Assembly (NCBI RefSeq): GCF_022024175.1 | Contig: NZ_CP091794.1 | Coordinates: 2,108,001 to 2,172,000, forward strand | Origin: Prevotella communis | GTDB taxonomy: Bacteria; Bacteroidota; Bacteroidia; Bacteroidales; Bacteroidaceae | Direction: 5' to 3' | DNA length: 64,000 nt | Shown here: positions 44,200 to 53,945 of the stretch, piece after piece | Position numbering within the stretch: position 1 is the first letter of the stretch | Layout: every line of letters starts with the position of its first letter | Translations under genes and position numbers: made by a program | The notes under the pieces: model-generated | Told to the model about the DNA's origin: nothing | What the model saw: only the letters and a program-made list of their open reading frames with translations | The model's database searches: none

Positions 44200-45372
44200 G
44201 TGTTAGATAAAAACGCGAAAATATATGTAGCGGGGCATCACGGACTTGTGGGCTCCGCTATTTGGAATAACCTGTTGCAGAGAGGTTATACAAACCTGGT
44301 GGGCAGAAGTCACAAGGAACTGGATCTGACAGACCAGGTGGCCGTACACCAGTTCTTTGATGAGGAGAAGCCTGATGCGGTGGTGCTGGCAGCTGCCTTT
44401 GTGGGTGGAATCATGGCCAACAGCCTGTATCGTGCTGACTTCATCATGCAGAACATGATGATGCAATGCAACGTGATTGGCGAGGCCTATAAGCACGGCG
44501 TGCAGCGACTGCTGTTTCTAGGCTCTACCTGTATCTATCCCAAGAATGCACCTCAGCCTATGACGGAGGATTGTCTGCTGACGTCGCCTCTGGAATATAC
44601 CAACGAGGAATATGCCATTGCGAAAATAGCAGGCCTGAAGATGTGCGAAAGTTACAACCTGCAATACGGAACCAACTATATCGCTGTGATGCCCACCAAC
44701 CTGTATGGCCCCAATGATAATTTCCATCTGGAGAATAGTCATGTGATGCCAGCCATGATGCGCAAGGTATACCTGGCCAAGTTGATTCACGATGGCGAGT
44801 GGGACAAGATTGCCATTGACCTCAACAAACGTCCTGTAGAGGGCGTAGATGGGTCATCATCACACGACGATATACTGAACATCTTGTCGAAGTATGGTAT
44901 TGAAGACAATAAGGTGACCCTTTGGGGTACTGGTACACCCCTGCGCGAATTTCTGTGGAGTGAAGATATGGCGGATGCCAGCGTACACGTGCTGCTGAAC
45001 GTAGACTTCAGTGATGTGATTGGCATTGAGAAATACTCCAGCGTGCACTATGGTGCCAAGACCGATGGCGCCGTAGACCGTAACCATTCGGCTGGCCGCG
45101 GTGGAGCCATCCCCTCATTAGGCGAGATACGCAACTGTCATATCAACGTAGGTACAGGTAAGGAGCTGACCATTCGCGAACTATCAGAACTGGTTGCTAA
45201 AGCTGTAGGCTTTGAAGGTACTATCGAGTTTGACAGTACAAAACCCGACGGCACAATGCGTAAACTGATTGATGTATCCAAGTTGCACCGATTAGGTTGG
45301 ACACACAAGGTTGAGATTGATGAAGGAGTGAAGAAACTCTTTGAGTGGTACAAACTATCGTTGGAGAAATAA
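44200..45372 (+). CDS. fcl: GDP-L-fucose synthase
   Basis: A GTG at 44200 starts LDKNAKIYVAGHHGLVGSAI; no ATG is in a better place. The 390-residue enzyme has the GxxGxxG cofactor loop, LFLGSTCIYPKNAPQPMTED and YAIAKIAGLKMCESYN with the catalytic Tyr and Lys. It epimerises and reduces the gmd product to GDP-L-fucose, used for surface glycans and glycoproteins. The protein is about 30 residues longer than most, with an insert near KYSSVHYGAKTDGAVDRNHS. Confidence 0.94.
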   Translation: MLDKNAKIYVAGHHGLVGSAIWNNLLQRGYTNLVGRSHKELDLTDQVAVHQFFDEEKPDAVVLAAAFVGGIMANSLYRADFIMQNMMMQCNVIGEAYKHGVQRLLFLGSTCIYPKNAPQPMTEDCLLTSPLEYTNEEYAIAKIAGLKMCESYNLQYGTNYIAVMPTNLYGPNDNFHLENSHVMPAMMRKVYLAKLIHDGEWDKIAIDLNKRPVEGVDGSSSHDDILNILSKYGIEDNKVTLWGTGTPLREFLWSEDMADASVHVLLNVDFSDVIGIEKYSSVHYGAKTDGAVDRNHSAGRGGAIPSLGEIRNCHINVGTGKELTIRELSELVAKAVGFEGTIEFDSTKPDGTMRKLIDVSKLHRLGWTHKVEIDEGVKKLFEWYKLSLEK

Positions 45373-45373
45373 A

Positions 45374-45401
45374 GAAAGAGGATGCTTCGGCATCCTCTTT
45401 C
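45374..45401. terminator. Intrinsic terminator with UUCG tetraloop
   Basis: GAAAGAGGATGC and GCATCCTCTTTC form a 12-bp stem closed by TTCG, followed by a T-rich stretch. It separates fcl from the convergent glycosidase gene. Confidence 0.92.
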
Positions 45402-45408
45402 TGTTTTA

Positions 45409-48135
45409 TTACTTCATCAAGATCTTCCTGCTGTCAATGATATTAATGCCCTGTTGGGGTCGGTCAATCCGTTTACCATCAATCGTATAGATTGGTTTAC
45501 TGACGACGTCGGAATTCTCAACAGACTGGATGTTGGTATAGGTACCGTCCTTCACAGCCTTCACCTCGTCAGCACTAAGGGCGTAGTTGAATATGCGCAC
45601 ATCATCATAATTAGCCGAGATATTGGGGTCTGCCGTATACTGACTGCGTCCCAGATAATTCAATACCGGACGGATATCGCTGGGCTTAATGGTGATACCT
45701 GTAGTAGAAGCAACCTCTGTACCATCAACATAGATTGCAGTCTTATCCTTACCCATCGTCACCACAACATGCTTCCACAGATAGCTTGACAACTTCGAAG
45801 GACAGTCGAGAATCTGTTCATCACCTCCGTTCTTAATGGCGAAGCGCATCTTAGAGGTACCGCTATTGGGTGTCAGGAACAGATAATGGTCCTCGTCATT
45901 ACCGAAATCGAAGATACGCTGCCACTGAGTAGTAGATGTGTTCCACTTAACCCACATAGCAACAGAGAGTTCATCACTATCAGCAACACGATAAGGCAAC
46001 TGAACGAACTGGGCAGTCAGCGACAAGGACTTATCGCCCACCTTATGGTCAGCCACATACTTAGGCGTAGAAGGTGAAGCCATATCCAGCATATTCTGCG
46101 TGTCGTCATTGAGATTATCCTCGAAATCCCAACGGGCAATCATCGTAGGCTGACTCAGCGGAGCAGCCTCAACGACATCAGAAGCCTCAGATATATTCTG
46201 CGAACGGTCTATCGCCTTTACCTTATATATATAAGAGGTATTAGGACGACAGGTATTGTCTACGAAATAAGTCTCCGTGAGCTGACGGGCGATGGTGTTC
46301 CAGTCGTCAGTACCCTTTGGCGCACGCACCACCATATAGCCTTCCACATCCGTTTCTGTATTAGCCGTCCATGAGAGACGAACAGAGGCCGACTGCGACT
46401 CAGCCAGCAAGCCAGCAGGCTTTGCAGGAGCAACCGTCTCGTAAGTTACGTCCACGGGAACGAAACGGAACAGCATACGATCACGATTAGTGCCTGTAAG
46501 TTCTGGGGTCTGTATAATCTTGGCCATTGTACTAGTGCCTGCCGATGCCAGATAGAGTGCACTCTCACGGTTACGAATCAAGTAATAGCCATTGCCGTCA
46601 TACTCCAGATACCACTGTTCGTTGCTGGTAGGACCATTCTGCGTCCACGCCAGGATATCAGCCTGACTCTTGGAATAATCCTTCACATTCATGCGAATAT
46701 TGGCATTATCCACCGACTCGATATTATAGAAGCTATAATCACCACCAATGCGAGAACTACAAGGTTTCACCGTCCACTGCTGTTTCTTGGAACCCGTGTA
46801 CCTTGACTGCTTAATCACATCACCACTGGAAGTATAGCTTACGACATTACCAGTAGCACCCGAAACCTTGTTCAACAGTTTATAAGTACCGTTAATCTCA
46901 GAAGGAGGCACGTCCTCGCCCCACGTCACATTGATTACACGCTCACCGTTGGTCTGTCCTGTCTGATAGCCCGTACCACCAGGCATCTCCATCACGAACT
47001 CGTGTACAGGACCATAACCATCATAATAGACATCACGCTCAGTAGAGACAAACTGATAAGTGGTGGTCTTAGCCTGACGTTCACTGGAGCCAACAAAAGC
47101 CTTTACGCGTCCGTCATCATGACGATAAACGCTGGCCGCCGTCCAATTGTTGCGGTGCTCACCATAAGCCAGACGCACACCATTGCGACTTATATCGCAG
47201 AACTCACCACGCGCACGACTGTCGAAGCCCCACCAGATGCCGACAGTCATGCCGTATTCCAGACCAACCATAGCCTCAACAACATTGTGCATCTCGTCAT
47301 CGAAACCCACCTTTTCAGCGTTTTTCAGTTGCTGATAGAAGTTAGCGAAATTAGCGAACGAGCCCGCCAACTGATGGGTATTTCCCCAGTCGTAATACTG
47401 TTTGCCAGCATTAAACCAGTTCCATGCGTTGTCATTATTCAGCGTGTTGGCACCAGCGATGACGATGCCATTCATCGAATCATAGCTTTTCAGTAACTTT
47501 GCCACATTAGCCTCATCCCCTGCATTTCCCTGTATTTCACCCGCAAGGTTCTTTTCCCAAGCGTTATCAGGCTCATTAAACGGCGACACACCAACTATCG
47601 GATGACTAGTATTCGTCTTCATCCAAAGCACGTGAGCCTCAATGCACTTAGCCCAATGTTCTACATCAACACTCTTATCTTCAGCTGTATAGTAAGTATT
47701 GATATACGGTCCTGTATGACCATTGGGCATATAACCGTTGTCACAGTTGATAACCAATGGCAGGGTTCTGCCCACCACATTATCAAATACATTCGAACGC
47801 GAACGTAGTCCTTCTATCTGGTCTGATGTCAACTGATTACCATCTTTCAGCGCATTCAGCACACGGAATGATGTACGACCGATGCCGACATTCTCCTTAC
47901 CCATGTGGTTGACGCCCTTACGCAAATTTGACTCATTATTCCAAGCCAGATCCAAGCCCCAGGTTGGCTGGAATCGCTTGCCCTCAGCCGAGATGGCAAA
48001 AGGTAAGGACACATCAGCCTTTTTCTGGGCATGCAGATAGAGACTTGACGAAGAGCGCACAGGCTCTTGCGCGAAAGCGGTGGCAGCACCCAGTGCAGCC
48101 ACCACAAACAGGATATATTTTTTTTGATTCATCAT
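45409..48135 (-). CDS. Secreted multidomain glycosidase-like protein (barrel, ricin-type, FnIII, LamG)
   Basis: Read from the ATG at 48135, whose first base is shared with the stop of the upstream gene. After a signal peptide (YILFVVAALGAATAFAQ), residues about 40-340 look like a clan-A TIM barrel with VGVSPFNEPDNAW (Glu about 188 as possible acid/base). Then come a ricin-type beta-trefoil (about 430-570), a fibronectin type III domain (about 580-670), and a LamG/concanavalin-like jellyroll (about 680-850), and a short tail IYTIDGKRIDRPQQGINI. The GH family is not certain. Probably acts on a glycan with its GH128-like neighbour. Confidence 0.75.
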   Translation of the reverse strand: MMNQKKYILFVVAALGAATAFAQEPVRSSSSLYLHAQKKADVSLPFAISAEGKRFQPTWGLDLAWNNESNLRKGVNHMGKENVGIGRTSFRVLNALKDGNQLTSDQIEGLRSRSNVFDNVVGRTLPLVINCDNGYMPNGHTGPYINTYYTAEDKSVDVEHWAKCIEAHVLWMKTNTSHPIVGVSPFNEPDNAWEKNLAGEIQGNAGDEANVAKLLKSYDSMNGIVIAGANTLNNDNAWNWFNAGKQYYDWGNTHQLAGSFANFANFYQQLKNAEKVGFDDEMHNVVEAMVGLEYGMTVGIWWGFDSRARGEFCDISRNGVRLAYGEHRNNWTAASVYRHDDGRVKAFVGSSERQAKTTTYQFVSTERDVYYDGYGPVHEFVMEMPGGTGYQTGQTNGERVINVTWGEDVPPSEINGTYKLLNKVSGATGNVVSYTSSGDVIKQSRYTGSKKQQWTVKPCSSRIGGDYSFYNIESVDNANIRMNVKDYSKSQADILAWTQNGPTSNEQWYLEYDGNGYYLIRNRESALYLASAGTSTMAKIIQTPELTGTNRDRMLFRFVPVDVTYETVAPAKPAGLLAESQSASVRLSWTANTETDVEGYMVVRAPKGTDDWNTIARQLTETYFVDNTCRPNTSYIYKVKAIDRSQNISEASDVVEAAPLSQPTMIARWDFEDNLNDDTQNMLDMASPSTPKYVADHKVGDKSLSLTAQFVQLPYRVADSDELSVAMWVKWNTSTTQWQRIFDFGNDEDHYLFLTPNSGTSKMRFAIKNGGDEQILDCPSKLSSYLWKHVVVTMGKDKTAIYVDGTEVASTTGITIKPSDIRPVLNYLGRSQYTADPNISANYDDVRIFNYALSADEVKAVKDGTYTNIQSVENSDVVSKPIYTIDGKRIDRPQQGINIIDSRKILMK

Positions 48136-51100
48136 CACTTTATGATTGTCTTATACATACGTCCACCAACGACCTTGATATAAAGGCCTGGCCTCAATGA
48201 CTCACGCTGCATGCTGCGTCCATCAAGCGTGTAAACGCCATCAGCAAACATACGGTTGTCTACGACGGTATTAATTCCGGTGAGTTGGTTGTTCTTTACT
48301 TTCTCCTCCTCAGTAACACCACTGATAGCCATTGTCTCACCCGTCCAGTCGGTCAGCACAGGGATAGCCTCACTATTGAGATCCGTGAAAGGACGCATAT
48401 AGCCGTCGTAGTTTTTCACTTTCGTACGATTTGCAGAAGTAATCTTCTCGAAAGCGCCATCGTTGACAAAGTAATAATTAAGAGGCATACGAGCACTTGC
48501 AATCAGATAGCCACGCAGATTGCCAGGACCGTTCTGTGTCATGGCCACTGCATCGCCATACTCCAGGAAGAGCGCCTCAGTATCTGAAGAACGGTAGATA
48601 AAAGGAACGCCAGCCTCTGTCTCGTCGATCTCCTCAAGACACAGTTGGGTATAGTCTGCATTGATACCCACAATTTTGTAGCATTCAAGCGTTTCGGAAG
48701 CGCGAACAGCATAAGGCAGACAGATACAACCAAACTGATTGGGCACTACCGTTTGCTTATAGAGCGGCGTAAAACGGAGTGCGAAATCTGTTGCACACCA
48801 CCACCCCTCGCGCTTATCGTTAGACTGACCTGACGTTTTTCCGTACTGCAGCCAGCCATTGGCAACAGAGCCCTTCTTAGTACCCTCGAAACCAACGGTA
48901 AACGTACTATTATCGTTGAGGTAGATAGGAGCCGTGTAAAGCGTACTCCAGCGTTTGGCAACAGGCATATTCAGATCCAGATAGTCGGCTGTAAGGTTTT
49001 GTGTATTCTCCTTTACGGTACCATCTGTAATATAACCATGCTGGTCTGAAAGACAGTAATGCTCTGTAGAAGCCTTACACTCAAGTGCATACAGACCATG
49101 CATAGGAGTTGTGCCTGGGAATGTCAAATCCTGCGAGATAGCCATCGACTGTGTCTCGTTGTCGGCATCGATACCTGACCACCACGCATTCCAGCAGGTG
49201 ACGCCATCATGAGTAGCCAGACGCTGATCACCACCTTGATAAGAACCAGTCTTAAACGTCCATCCAGTATTCAACGAGAAATTGGGATTCTCAATCTTAT
49301 CCTTCACCTGTTTGTAAGGCAGATAGTCGAACACAGCCTCCTCCAAGTCAGCATAGCACATGACAACAGATTCTATTGTCTTAGCTTTCTTGGCAGCATT
49401 AAGAATCAATTCCAAACTCTCATAACCATGTAACTTCAGCGCAACCAGTTTCTCAGCATATGCAACCAACGTACCATCGTTCAGATAACGATACGCCTGG
49501 AGGGCATCTTCCATTGCCTTTGCCAGCGTCTGAAGAGCCTCTGCATCAGTAGTAGTAACACCCGTGGAAATACGTGTCAAGTCCTCGTTTAGATAGTTGT
49601 ACTTTGTATTGTAGTCCTTGAATGCCTCAGCCGTGATACGCGCTTTGGCAATACCATCAGCAATAGCCGAGTCTCGTGTAGAGAACAACTGGCAAAGCAT
49701 CATCTGATCAACTTGCGCCTTAGAAGCCAGATTAAACAGACGTACACGTGCCTGCGTATTGGACTTACTATTGAAACTGGCAAACTGCGTCAGCCACTTA
49801 TCCGTTGTATTATTAATAAACAAAGGTGATGCCGCAGGAGCTGCCATACCCTCCTCGCTCAAGCCCAACTTACAATCATAGCCCGAAGGCATGTTGCAAG
49901 AGGCTACTGAGAAATAATAATTCGTGTTGGGCAGGATCGTAAACACCGTATGCAGAGCCATCTCACTTGTCAGGTTGCCATTGCCGTAAGCCTGCAGATA
50001 AGCACCATCATCATTTCCACCCTCAGGAATCACCTGGAAATAAGGTGCCGAGAGCGTGTTGCCTTTTCCGTCGAGCCAACCATAGAAGCCCATATCAAAA
50101 CTGCCATTCACCATGATGTTACCACCCAGATATCTTGTCTGTCCGTCAATCTCTATGGCATCACCAGTCTGCAGCTCATCACTTGTTGCCATCAAGGTAG
50201 TAGACTTTCGATCCTGGTTGTTGGCATCCTTGACGACAATCTGATACTGATAGCCAATCATGGCAGCAGAGTCGGTAAACGTATAACTTGCAGCATCCTC
50301 TTGAATAGCGACATTACACAATACCTCCCATGCCTTACCGCTACCAGCCTTTCGCATAATAGACATACTGCTGTTCATTTCGCCATTCTTATCATCCCAT
50401 TTCAGGACGGCCAGTCCCTTCTTATTATCATATTCCACAGAGAAATTGGAAGGGGCATACTGTTTAGGTGTCTTAGGCACAAAATCATATTTACCATTAT
50501 AAGCCATCGGCGCCTTCATTGCAGCATAGTACTCACCAGCAGGTGTCAGTCCGCCATCATAGAGACGGGATATCGGAGCCTCACCATTCCAGTAATAATA
50601 GCGCTCCACATAATCCCAATTATTCAGATTCGTACAGATACGTTCCAATGCTCCCTTCACCTGTGACTGGGTGACACCATCAGCGAAAGCACCATTATGA
50701 TTCCAGGAGGCACCCCAGCACCATTCAGAAATCCAGATAGGACGCTTATACTTGTCCGACCAATAGTGCATATTACCGAAGCTGCCCTCAGCCCAGTAGC
50801 AGTGCAGGTCAATAATATCGCAACGCCAGCCGCGAGCATCAATAGAATCCAAGAACTCTGCCAGGAATCCCGTAGCATTCCAATAGTCGCTACCATCCCA
50901 AGAAGCCGGTGAGCAGAGGCGCATACCCGTACGCATCATGTTCTCCCAGTTGTTGAGGATTGTATTCAGATCCTGCGGATGGTCATCAGACGTATTCCTA
51001 GGTTCATTATTATTCTTTGAATGAGGCGACCATGTAGCTTTGCCAATAGCACGAGAAGAGGGATAGTCCTCATAGATATGGTTGGGTACACACTCATAAT

Positions 51101-51851
51101 CGGGTGCCATATTATGTCCCTCGCTCCAAGTATAACTACTCTGTACATCCAGGGCAGCCATGGTGGTGGTGTTCAAATCATTGGCCAACTGTTTCTTGCC
51201 AGCGTCATACCATTTAAACACACGATACGAAGAAATACTGTTGTCCATGAGCGCAGGCAGTGAAGCCATCTCCAAATCCTTGTCAGCAGCAATAAAACAA
51301 CGGCTATAACCGCGTCCGCCTGCTTTCAGTGAAAAAGTCACCATATAGCCACGCTTCAGTTTAAACGAACGGATACGGTTGTTCAACTTTGCATCCGTCA
51401 GCGTGTTCATATAACCATCGGAATGCTCTAATCCGAAGTCATTGCACGACTCGCCCTCGAAATTCTTCTCAGAATAGACGGTGAGCGGCTTGAAATTATC
51501 ACCGCCGGCATATGGCAGGATGATACAACCATAATTATAGAACTTTATCTGACAGTTGGAGTTGTTGGCAGCCTTCACACCGTTGATCTGAACATATTTC
51601 AACCACGAAGTCACTTTCGATGGTTTAATATTTTCAAGAATCAGCACAGCATGCTCTGTATTCGTGATATTAATCAAGCCATCACCGGCAAAAGGTGCAT
51701 CGCCCGTGATGATGTAATCCACATCATCGCTAAGAGTGACTGTCGTTGTGACCTGTGTTATTGTTGTCTTTGTATTGGCAGCCATGATATTTCCTTGAGC
51801 AGCAAACAGCATAGCAGCAAACAGCAATAGAGAAGAAAGTTTTCTTTTCAT
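48135..51851 (-). CDS. Large secreted glycoside hydrolase, GH128-like
   Basis: The 1238-residue protein has a signal peptide ending NIMAA. After a 240-residue N-terminal region, residues about 270-450 resemble the glycosyl hydrolase catalytic core (GH128): NNNEPRNTSD (Glu283), DIIDLHCYW and PIWISEWCWG (Glu376). An FnIII-like domain (about 475-560), a carbohydrate-binding-like region (about 570-690), helical repeats, a further beta domain and a tail YTLDGRSMQRESLRPGLYIK follow. GH128 enzymes cut beta-1,3-glucans; here the link is by motif only. It has a promoter at 51890 and overlaps the next gene by one base. Confidence 0.75.
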   Translation of the reverse strand: MKRKLSSLLLFAAMLFAAQGNIMAANTKTTITQVTTTVTLSDDVDYIITGDAPFAGDGLINITNTEHAVLILENIKPSKVTSWLKYVQINGVKAANNSNCQIKFYNYGCIILPYAGGDNFKPLTVYSEKNFEGESCNDFGLEHSDGYMNTLTDAKLNNRIRSFKLKRGYMVTFSLKAGGRGYSRCFIAADKDLEMASLPALMDNSISSYRVFKWYDAGKKQLANDLNTTTMAALDVQSSYTWSEGHNMAPDYECVPNHIYEDYPSSRAIGKATWSPHSKNNNEPRNTSDDHPQDLNTILNNWENMMRTGMRLCSPASWDGSDYWNATGFLAEFLDSIDARGWRCDIIDLHCYWAEGSFGNMHYWSDKYKRPIWISEWCWGASWNHNGAFADGVTQSQVKGALERICTNLNNWDYVERYYYWNGEAPISRLYDGGLTPAGEYYAAMKAPMAYNGKYDFVPKTPKQYAPSNFSVEYDNKKGLAVLKWDDKNGEMNSSMSIMRKAGSGKAWEVLCNVAIQEDAASYTFTDSAAMIGYQYQIVVKDANNQDRKSTTLMATSDELQTGDAIEIDGQTRYLGGNIMVNGSFDMGFYGWLDGKGNTLSAPYFQVIPEGGNDDGAYLQAYGNGNLTSEMALHTVFTILPNTNYYFSVASCNMPSGYDCKLGLSEEGMAAPAASPLFINNTTDKWLTQFASFNSKSNTQARVRLFNLASKAQVDQMMLCQLFSTRDSAIADGIAKARITAEAFKDYNTKYNYLNEDLTRISTGVTTTDAEALQTLAKAMEDALQAYRYLNDGTLVAYAEKLVALKLHGYESLELILNAAKKAKTIESVVMCYADLEEAVFDYLPYKQVKDKIENPNFSLNTGWTFKTGSYQGGDQRLATHDGVTCWNAWWSGIDADNETQSMAISQDLTFPGTTPMHGLYALECKASTEHYCLSDQHGYITDGTVKENTQNLTADYLDLNMPVAKRWSTLYTAPIYLNDNSTFTVGFEGTKKGSVANGWLQYGKTSGQSNDKREGWWCATDFALRFTPLYKQTVVPNQFGCICLPYAVRASETLECYKIVGINADYTQLCLEEIDETEAGVPFIYRSSDTEALFLEYGDAVAMTQNGPGNLRGYLIASARMPLNYYFVNDGAFEKITSANRTKVKNYDGYMRPFTDLNSEAIPVLTDWTGETMAISGVTEEEKVKNNQLTGINTVVDNRMFADGVYTLDGRSMQRESLRPGLYIKVVGGRMYKTIIK

Positions 51852-51889
51852 CTTATAATATTTTTAGTTAGCAATCGAGTATTCGTCTG

Positions 51890-51897
51890 CAAAGATA
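51890..51897 (-). promoter_or_regulatory. -7 promoter element for the glycosidase pair
   Basis: TATCTTTG on the minus strand, 38 bases before the ATG at 51851. Confidence 0.7.
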
Positions 51898-51932
51898 ATT
51901 GAATTCTGTCAAACTTCAAAATAAATTAAAAT

Positions 51933-53684
51933 TTATTTGTCACTCTTGGGAATTTGCAACTCCAGATTATCTCTGTGGGCAAAGATATGGGGTGACATAA
52001 TCTCAACACCAGCCTCATGGAAATGATCCAGAATATTCTGGTGCAACTCCGAATAGATATCCGACAAGAGTTCAGAATGGTGGGTATAGGCATTAATCTC
52101 ATATTCCACGTAGAAATCATCCAATGACGTGACACGCACGAAGGGCAAAGGCTTCTGTAGAAGATGCTTGGTAGCCTTTGCCGATGCCAATAACAGGTTC
52201 TCTATCAGTTCGTGCTTCATGTCATAACCAATCGTCACCTTAGTATGTACAATGATACCATAATTAGCCGCGGCAAAGGTATAGTTAGAGGTCTGCGCGC
52301 TCATCAGGTTCGAATTAGGGATAGTAAGCACCTCGTTCTTACGTGTTCTGACACGCGTTACCAGAGCTGTCTTCTCGATGACAAAGCCCTCCACATCACC
52401 AAAGCGGATGAAATCGCCCTCGCGGAACGGGCGCATATAGGTCATCACCAGTCCTGCCATCACATTACCCACGATAGAAGTAGAACCCAGTGAAACGATG
52501 ATGCCAATAAAGACAGAGACACCCTGAAATACTTCAGAATCAGAACTGGGCAACAAGGGCCATATCATGACAAACATGAACGAATAGAGCAAGATACGCA
52601 GGATGAGATAGGTTGGCTGTGCCCAGTCGGCATAAAATCCTGTAATCTTCAGATTCCCCGATGCCACCTCACTGGACAGATAGCGGATTGCCTTCACCAG
52701 GTAGCGGAAACATACGATGATGACAATAATCTTAAAAAGGTTGGGCATATAGCCCATCACAGACCCCACGATATCGACCAGCGGGTCCCAAATATATCCT
52801 AATATTGTAAAGGTGAACGTCTTAGTCTCCGGGAATACAGAGAAGAGCAGGGGCACACTGACAAGCAACTGCATCAGGATGACGAAGAAGCGCAGCATAC
52901 GGAAGAAGAACAGGAAGATGATGCCACGCCTACGGACGTTCAGCACCTCATAATCCCTGATTCTCAAAGGGATATCCCATCGCATCACACGTCGCATCAG
53001 ACGATAGCGCCATCTGCGGTAGAACCACAACGTCACCTTGATGAGCAACCATTGCACCACGATGATGACAGCCACCCACAACAAGCCACGCAATTTCTGG
53101 CGCAACCCATACTCCTCATGAATCTCCAGAATCTTGGCCTTGATAACCTCCGCATATTGCGCGGCCAGTTCCTGACGGGTTGTATTCTGCCACAGCGCAT
53201 CAATATCCGTCACACTGAGTATCACCTCATTGCCTGCCATGATATCGCTGAAGAAATCGCTCTCATAGACATAGACTGAGTCGGCAAACATCGTCAGGCG
53301 ACGCCCCTGCGAGAGGATAGCTTCATAAGCCTGTTCTACGCGTTTCTCAGGATACACCCCACCCTTGCGCGCATAGAGCACCAACAGCGTGTCGCCGTCA
53401 ATCACCAAGGGCGAACCTGGCGTTATCGTACGCAGAGAGTCCACACGCGCCTTTCGTTCGGCTGCTCTCAAGGAGTCGCTACGTCCCGTCTCGGACAACT
53501 GTTCCTGCATCATGATACGCTGCAACTGCAGTTCCTGTACCTGATTACGCAACACCTGTATCAACGAGTCACTTTCCGAAGTCACGGAGTCAACGGCAAA
53601 ATCTGATTGAGCCGATATGCCAGAACAGACGAAAAGAACAAAACAGGTTAATAGAATTTTATAGAAATAGGTTCTCATAATCAT
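51933..53684 (-). CDS. MscS-family mechanosensitive ion channel
   Basis: The start is an ATG at 53684 or 53678 (MRTYFYKILLTCFVLFVCSG); the TTG at 53687 is unlikely. The protein of about 583 residues has a signal peptide, a coiled periplasmic region (about 30-185), several membrane helices and the MscS core (VSLGSTSIVGNVMAGLVMTY pore helix, PFREGDFIRFGDVEGFVIEK and TRKNEVLTIPNSNLM). It opens under membrane tension to protect against osmotic downshock. Confidence 0.93.
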   Translation of the reverse strand: MIMRTYFYKILLTCFVLFVCSGISAQSDFAVDSVTSESDSLIQVLRNQVQELQLQRIMMQEQLSETGRSDSLRAAERKARVDSLRTITPGSPLVIDGDTLLVLYARKGGVYPEKRVEQAYEAILSQGRRLTMFADSVYVYESDFFSDIMAGNEVILSVTDIDALWQNTTRQELAAQYAEVIKAKILEIHEEYGLRQKLRGLLWVAVIIVVQWLLIKVTLWFYRRWRYRLMRRVMRWDIPLRIRDYEVLNVRRRGIIFLFFFRMLRFFVILMQLLVSVPLLFSVFPETKTFTFTILGYIWDPLVDIVGSVMGYMPNLFKIIVIIVCFRYLVKAIRYLSSEVASGNLKITGFYADWAQPTYLILRILLYSFMFVMIWPLLPSSDSEVFQGVSVFIGIIVSLGSTSIVGNVMAGLVMTYMRPFREGDFIRFGDVEGFVIEKTALVTRVRTRKNEVLTIPNSNLMSAQTSNYTFAAANYGIIVHTKVTIGYDMKHELIENLLLASAKATKHLLQKPLPFVRVTSLDDFYVEYEINAYTHHSELLSDIYSELHQNILDHFHEAGVEIMSPHIFAHRDNLELQIPKSDK

Positions 53685-53706
53685 CAATATCTAACAAATA
53701 TCACTG

Positions 53707-53714
53707 CAAATATA
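53707..53714 (-). promoter_or_regulatory. -7 promoter element for the MscS gene
   Basis: TATATTTG on the minus strand, 22 bases before the ATG at 53684, divergent from the trp promoter. Confidence 0.5.
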
Positions 53715-53753
53715 AGAAAAAACTATCATATTACGAAAAAAGTTAGCGAAAAA

Positions 53754-53785
53754 TTTGCAGATTATCAGAAAAACACGTACTTTTG
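53754..53785 (+). promoter_or_regulatory. trp operon promoter (TTTG-N20-TACTTTTG)
   Basis: TTTG (53754-53757) and TACTTTTG (53778-53785) are spaced by 20 bases, the ideal Bacteroidetes arrangement. The leader peptide ATG is 31 bases downstream. Confidence 0.85.
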
Positions 53786-53816
53786 CAACCGAATTAGAAA
53801 CAAGAAACAAGAAAAT

Positions 53817-53867
53817 ATGAAACAATTGTTCAATGCATGGTGGTGGCGTAACTCAAGATTTAAATAG
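53817..53867 (+). CDS. trpL: Tryptophan operon leader peptide
   Basis: The 16-codon frame encodes MKQLFNAWWWRNSRFK with three consecutive Trp codons (53838-53846). GAAACAAGAAA lies upstream. Its stop codon TAG abuts a segment able to act as antiterminator. Three Trp codons in a 16-codon peptide in front of trpB, after a consensus promoter, are strong evidence for ribosome-mediated attenuation. Confidence 0.9.
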   Translation: MKQLFNAWWWRNSRFK

Positions 53868-53945
53868 TCGTGAGAAACTTGCCATGTATATGTACATCAA
53901 CCATAGAAAGAGGCTCGTCAAATCACGACGGGTCTCTTTTTCTTT
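53867..53945 (+). promoter_or_regulatory. trp attenuator: antiterminator segment and intrinsic terminator
   Basis: A terminator stem pairs AAAGAGGCTCGT with ACGGGTCTCTTT (about 53907-53939, with two G-T pairs), followed by a T-rich run. GTCGTGA (53867-53873), overlapping the last base of the leader stop, is perfectly complementary to TCACGAC (53923-53929) in the terminator loop and right arm. A ribosome stalled on the Trp codons leaves GTCGTGA free and blocks the terminator; one that reaches the stop codon covers it and lets the terminator form. Confidence 0.85.
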
